In this document: positions 60,001 to 64,000 of the stretch, one piece after another
Layout: every line of letters starts with the position of its first letter
How positions within the stretch are numbered: the first letter of the stretch is position 1
Assembly (NCBI GenBank): GCA_038380795.1
Contig: CM076268.1
Span: forward strand, 2,529,501 to 2,593,500
Length of the DNA stretch: 64,000 nucleotides
DNA from: Pyrocephalus nanus
Taxonomy: Eukaryota; Chordata; Aves; Passeriformes; Tyrannidae
Direction: 5' to 3'
The notes under the pieces: generated by a model
What the model saw: the letters and a program-made list of their open reading frames with translations, nothing else
Told to the model about the DNA's origin: nothing
The model's database searches: none
Position numbers and translations under genes: made by a program

Positions 60001-62524
60001 TTTTTTTCCTCACAGATTCTCTTATAGGGGAAAAGCGCTTTGAAAATTCGGTCGGTTTGATTCGAGGACTCTCAATCAATTCGTATCTTGTTTCAAAAAC
60101 AAGTTTTCCCTGTTTCATTTTCTTCACATCTGCAGAGAACACAGCCTTAAGTCTGCTCAGACAGGAAACCAGCCACCAGTATTTGCTTTTTTTAGGCACA
60201 AGCCTTTTCTGGGCTTCACAAACTGTTGATATGAAGCCGAAATGGTGCCCCAGAAGTTCTGTATATTTTGTTGAGGGACCACCTGGCCTAGCTTAGGACA
60301 ATGCTGGTAAAATGATGATTTTTATATTCATTTAAATGAAATCTGTGTGTGATGCCAAGTTCTGCCAGATTAGAGGTGTCATTTAGAGAACAGATCCCCT
60401 TAAACCTGCCCTCAGCTACAGATGTGTTTACAGGGAGGTGTTGCTTCAGCGTGAAGTGATCCCAAGAGCCAGCAATTGAATTACTGATGGCTTTATTACA
60501 ATTATGGTATTGTCCTGAGTGCTCAAGTGTTTGGTTTTGTACTGCTTATGATTATAACTTGGTTGCAGAACTTGTCTTAGATCTGTGATGTTTAAGTTGA
60601 GAGTAACATACCAATAAAATTTACAATACCTTAGAAAATGTTGTTACTTTATTGAAAAAGAAGCCCTTGCTTATTTAAACCATTGTTGCATCTCTTAGGT
60701 ATAGAGACTCCTCCACCTTTTGGAGGTAGAAATTGGAGCAAATCAGAGAGGTGCTTAATGGAAAGCTCATACACATTTAATATCCTTGCACTTCACTTGT
60801 CCTTCCTTTCCTCCACAGAAAACATCTTGCATCTCGGAGCCAAGTGTGTTAACTTTGTCAAACACAAAAAAAGGCATTTAGCTTTAAAATTCAGTAGCTT
60901 ATAGTAAAAAAACCCCAAACTAACATCACCATTATATTGCTTTCCCTTGAACTCTTTGCAAATCCTGCTGAACTGAGGTTGGTAGATCTGGGCCCTGGTG
61001 CAAAAATTAAGGTACCAAACTTGAGTTTGCACCAAAGGATTAGTTTGGTGTTGGGCGCAAAAAAAGGTTAATTGGTTTACAGATCGAGTTAAATGATTTA
61101 AAACTGTTTTCTGGAAATTCTTTTGGTATGGTATCAAAGTCAGGATAATAGATTTATAAAAAGTTTTTTCTCAAAGTGGTTGAACCAAAATTTGCCTTGT
61201 AACCTAATTAGTCATATAAAAAGACAGCTGTAAATACAAATATACATCTACATATATATATTGATCCCTAAAATGTATGGTTATCTGCATATCTGAGTCC
61301 CCAAAATGAACACTGATTTCCCCCCTAAAAAACCCACTTCAAAAACCATACATTGTGCTGTGCTGTGGTGTATCAGTAGCTAGCTACAGATAATTATCAG
61401 CTGTCTGCCTCATTGTGTGTGTATGTAACTATATTTAAACCAAGTAACCTTAAGGCAGTAATAAAGGTAAAGAATTTAAAGAAATATTAAAATGAAACTT
61501 CGACATTACGCAGTGAAAGCTGGAAAATTTTGTGAAAAGCGTGGAGTGCTTAAGCCTTCTGTGTCTCATGTTAATATTTTTGGGTCTGTACTATTTCTGA
61601 GCACTGTAACAAAATGTAAAGACTGAATCATTTCTTTCCTGCCCTGGGAAAGATTGGCATCGACCTGATTTTTATCATTTAAATGTGTGTTCGTTGCCAT
61701 TTTTAGATAAGTATGCAAATTTATCTTTGGTCTTACAAGGCTTGGCTCTTAAGGTAAAACGACTGTCCCTTAAAATAAAAGGAAGCAAAACCAACGGTGC
61801 AGTGGCTGCAGTAAGGCAAAGCCATAAAAGGTGAAGCAGGCAAAATGGGGAGAGGTGGTCAGCAGTGCAGATTTGAATTATTTTGTTTTTTTAAACAAAT
61901 AAAAAAAGCCAAAGTAAAACAGATAAGGTGTGTCACTCTCAGTACAAAGTGTGTTCACATCTCCGTTGCTGCTCATACCCAACTGCATTTTGACTGTTTA
62001 ATGTATAAGGATGAAAAGATGTCTGTTCTTGGACACCAAGTTCTTTTTTTGTAGGAGAAAAGAAAATTGTGCACAACGTTTCTAGAAGCTTTCTGTTGAA
62101 TTTGCCTGAGCAGAATCTGAAAAATTGCGCTGGGCAGGAGAGCTGCTGACAAAGGTTCTTTCTTGCCATGAAAGGAGGAAGTGTAACCCCGGTGTTCTCT
62201 GAGCTTGGTGTGCGTTGCACAAAGAAGAATCTTTATTTTTTTTTAGTGATCTTGTAAAAGCTAATCTAGATCTCATCTGCTATTTACCACTTTTAATTTT
62301 ACACCCAGGCTGTTAGATATCTAAGTGTGGTTTTCAAAGAAGAATGGAAGACCCGTCTAAAAACCCAGTGGTGGTGGGGGGGGGAGCAGCTACACCTCGC
62401 TTACCCTTCCGTAGAAACCTCTTGAAGCTCCCAAGTTGAAACTGCTCAAAATGTCATGGGCAGGCACAGAGCAGGGTTAAAATCAGGAACTTGGCTCACC
62501 TTGTGTGTGTTTTGTGCTCTGCAG
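48066..62524 (+). other. PLEKHA1: PLEKHA1 intron 1
   Basis: This 14.5-kb intron runs from GTAAGTG to a GTGCTCTGCAG acceptor. It contains a probable tRNA-derived SINE at 51990-52130, a (TTA)n tract near 54529-54545, an AAT trinucleotide tract near 55580-55596, and an open, CpG-retaining segment at 59910-60296. No CR1 copy was seen in it, in contrast to the interval on the left. Confidence 0.75.
51990..52130 (+). mobile_element. tRNA-derived SINE, MIR-like
   Basis: GTGGTTCAGTGGTGAGG resembles a tRNA A-box region, and GGTTCAGCTC, 34 bases later, resembles a B box. These are followed by 'cctgtgtggcctgggacaag' and a 'cctccgttctcatact' block, which parallel the MIR core ('ctgtgtgaccttgggcaag ... 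cctcagtttcctcatct'). It is diverged, so an old insertion. MIR is known in bird genomes. Alternatives are another amniote tRNA-SINE or chance resemblance. Confidence 0.55.

Positions 62525-64000
<1,476 letters not shown>

Overview
This is vertebrate nuclear DNA, almost certainly from a bird. Nine pieces of CR1 LINE, most of them short 3'-end copies, are scattered through it, and no other interspersed repeat family is abundant. Coding density is very low, exons are short with GT-AG introns, and AT-rich stretches carry long homopolymers. The recognisable genes are the 3' end of TACC2 at the left edge and the 5' end of PLEKHA1 at the right. They are neighbours on human 10q26 (a paralogue of the TACC1-PLEKHA2 pair on 8p11). 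The species cannot be named from this window.

Layout. 1-1577: the last two coding exons of TACC2 and its 3' UTR, plus strand. 2299-4067 (3' UTR perhaps to about 4543): a complete three-exon gene for a small Ly6/uPAR-family (three-finger) protein, plus strand. It has a signal peptide, ten cysteines and a GPI-type hydrophobic tail, with both introns in phase 1. About 4.6-47.4 kb: a gene-poor interval with CR1 pieces, microsatellites, poly-A/T tracts and several unexplained patches (an isolated CpG-rich patch near 15.3 kb, an octamer/homeodomain cluster near 19.4 kb, a perfect 15-bp hairpin at 18.9 kb, an EGR1-containing CpG-retaining patch near 33.4 kb). I could not support any intact coding gene there. 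47.7-48.3 kb: the CpG-island promoter and first non-coding exon of PLEKHA1, with two ZNF143-type motifs, an NRF1 motif and GC boxes. 48066-62524: a 14.5-kb first intron. 62525-62685: the first coding exon of PLEKHA1. 62686-64000: the start of the next intron.

How the genes relate. The three genes share an orientation but have no obvious common function. TACC2 is a centrosome and microtubule coiled-coil protein. PLEKHA1 (TAPP1) is a PI(3,4)P2-binding adaptor. The Ly6-type protein should be a GPI-anchored cell-surface protein. In mammals BTBD16 lies between TACC2 and PLEKHA1. I saw no BTB-domain exon here, and the Ly6-type gene occupies part of that interval.

Limits. Repeat borders are accurate to roughly 10-30 bases, transcription starts are estimated from sequence motifs, and regulatory calls are motif readings without conservation or expression data.
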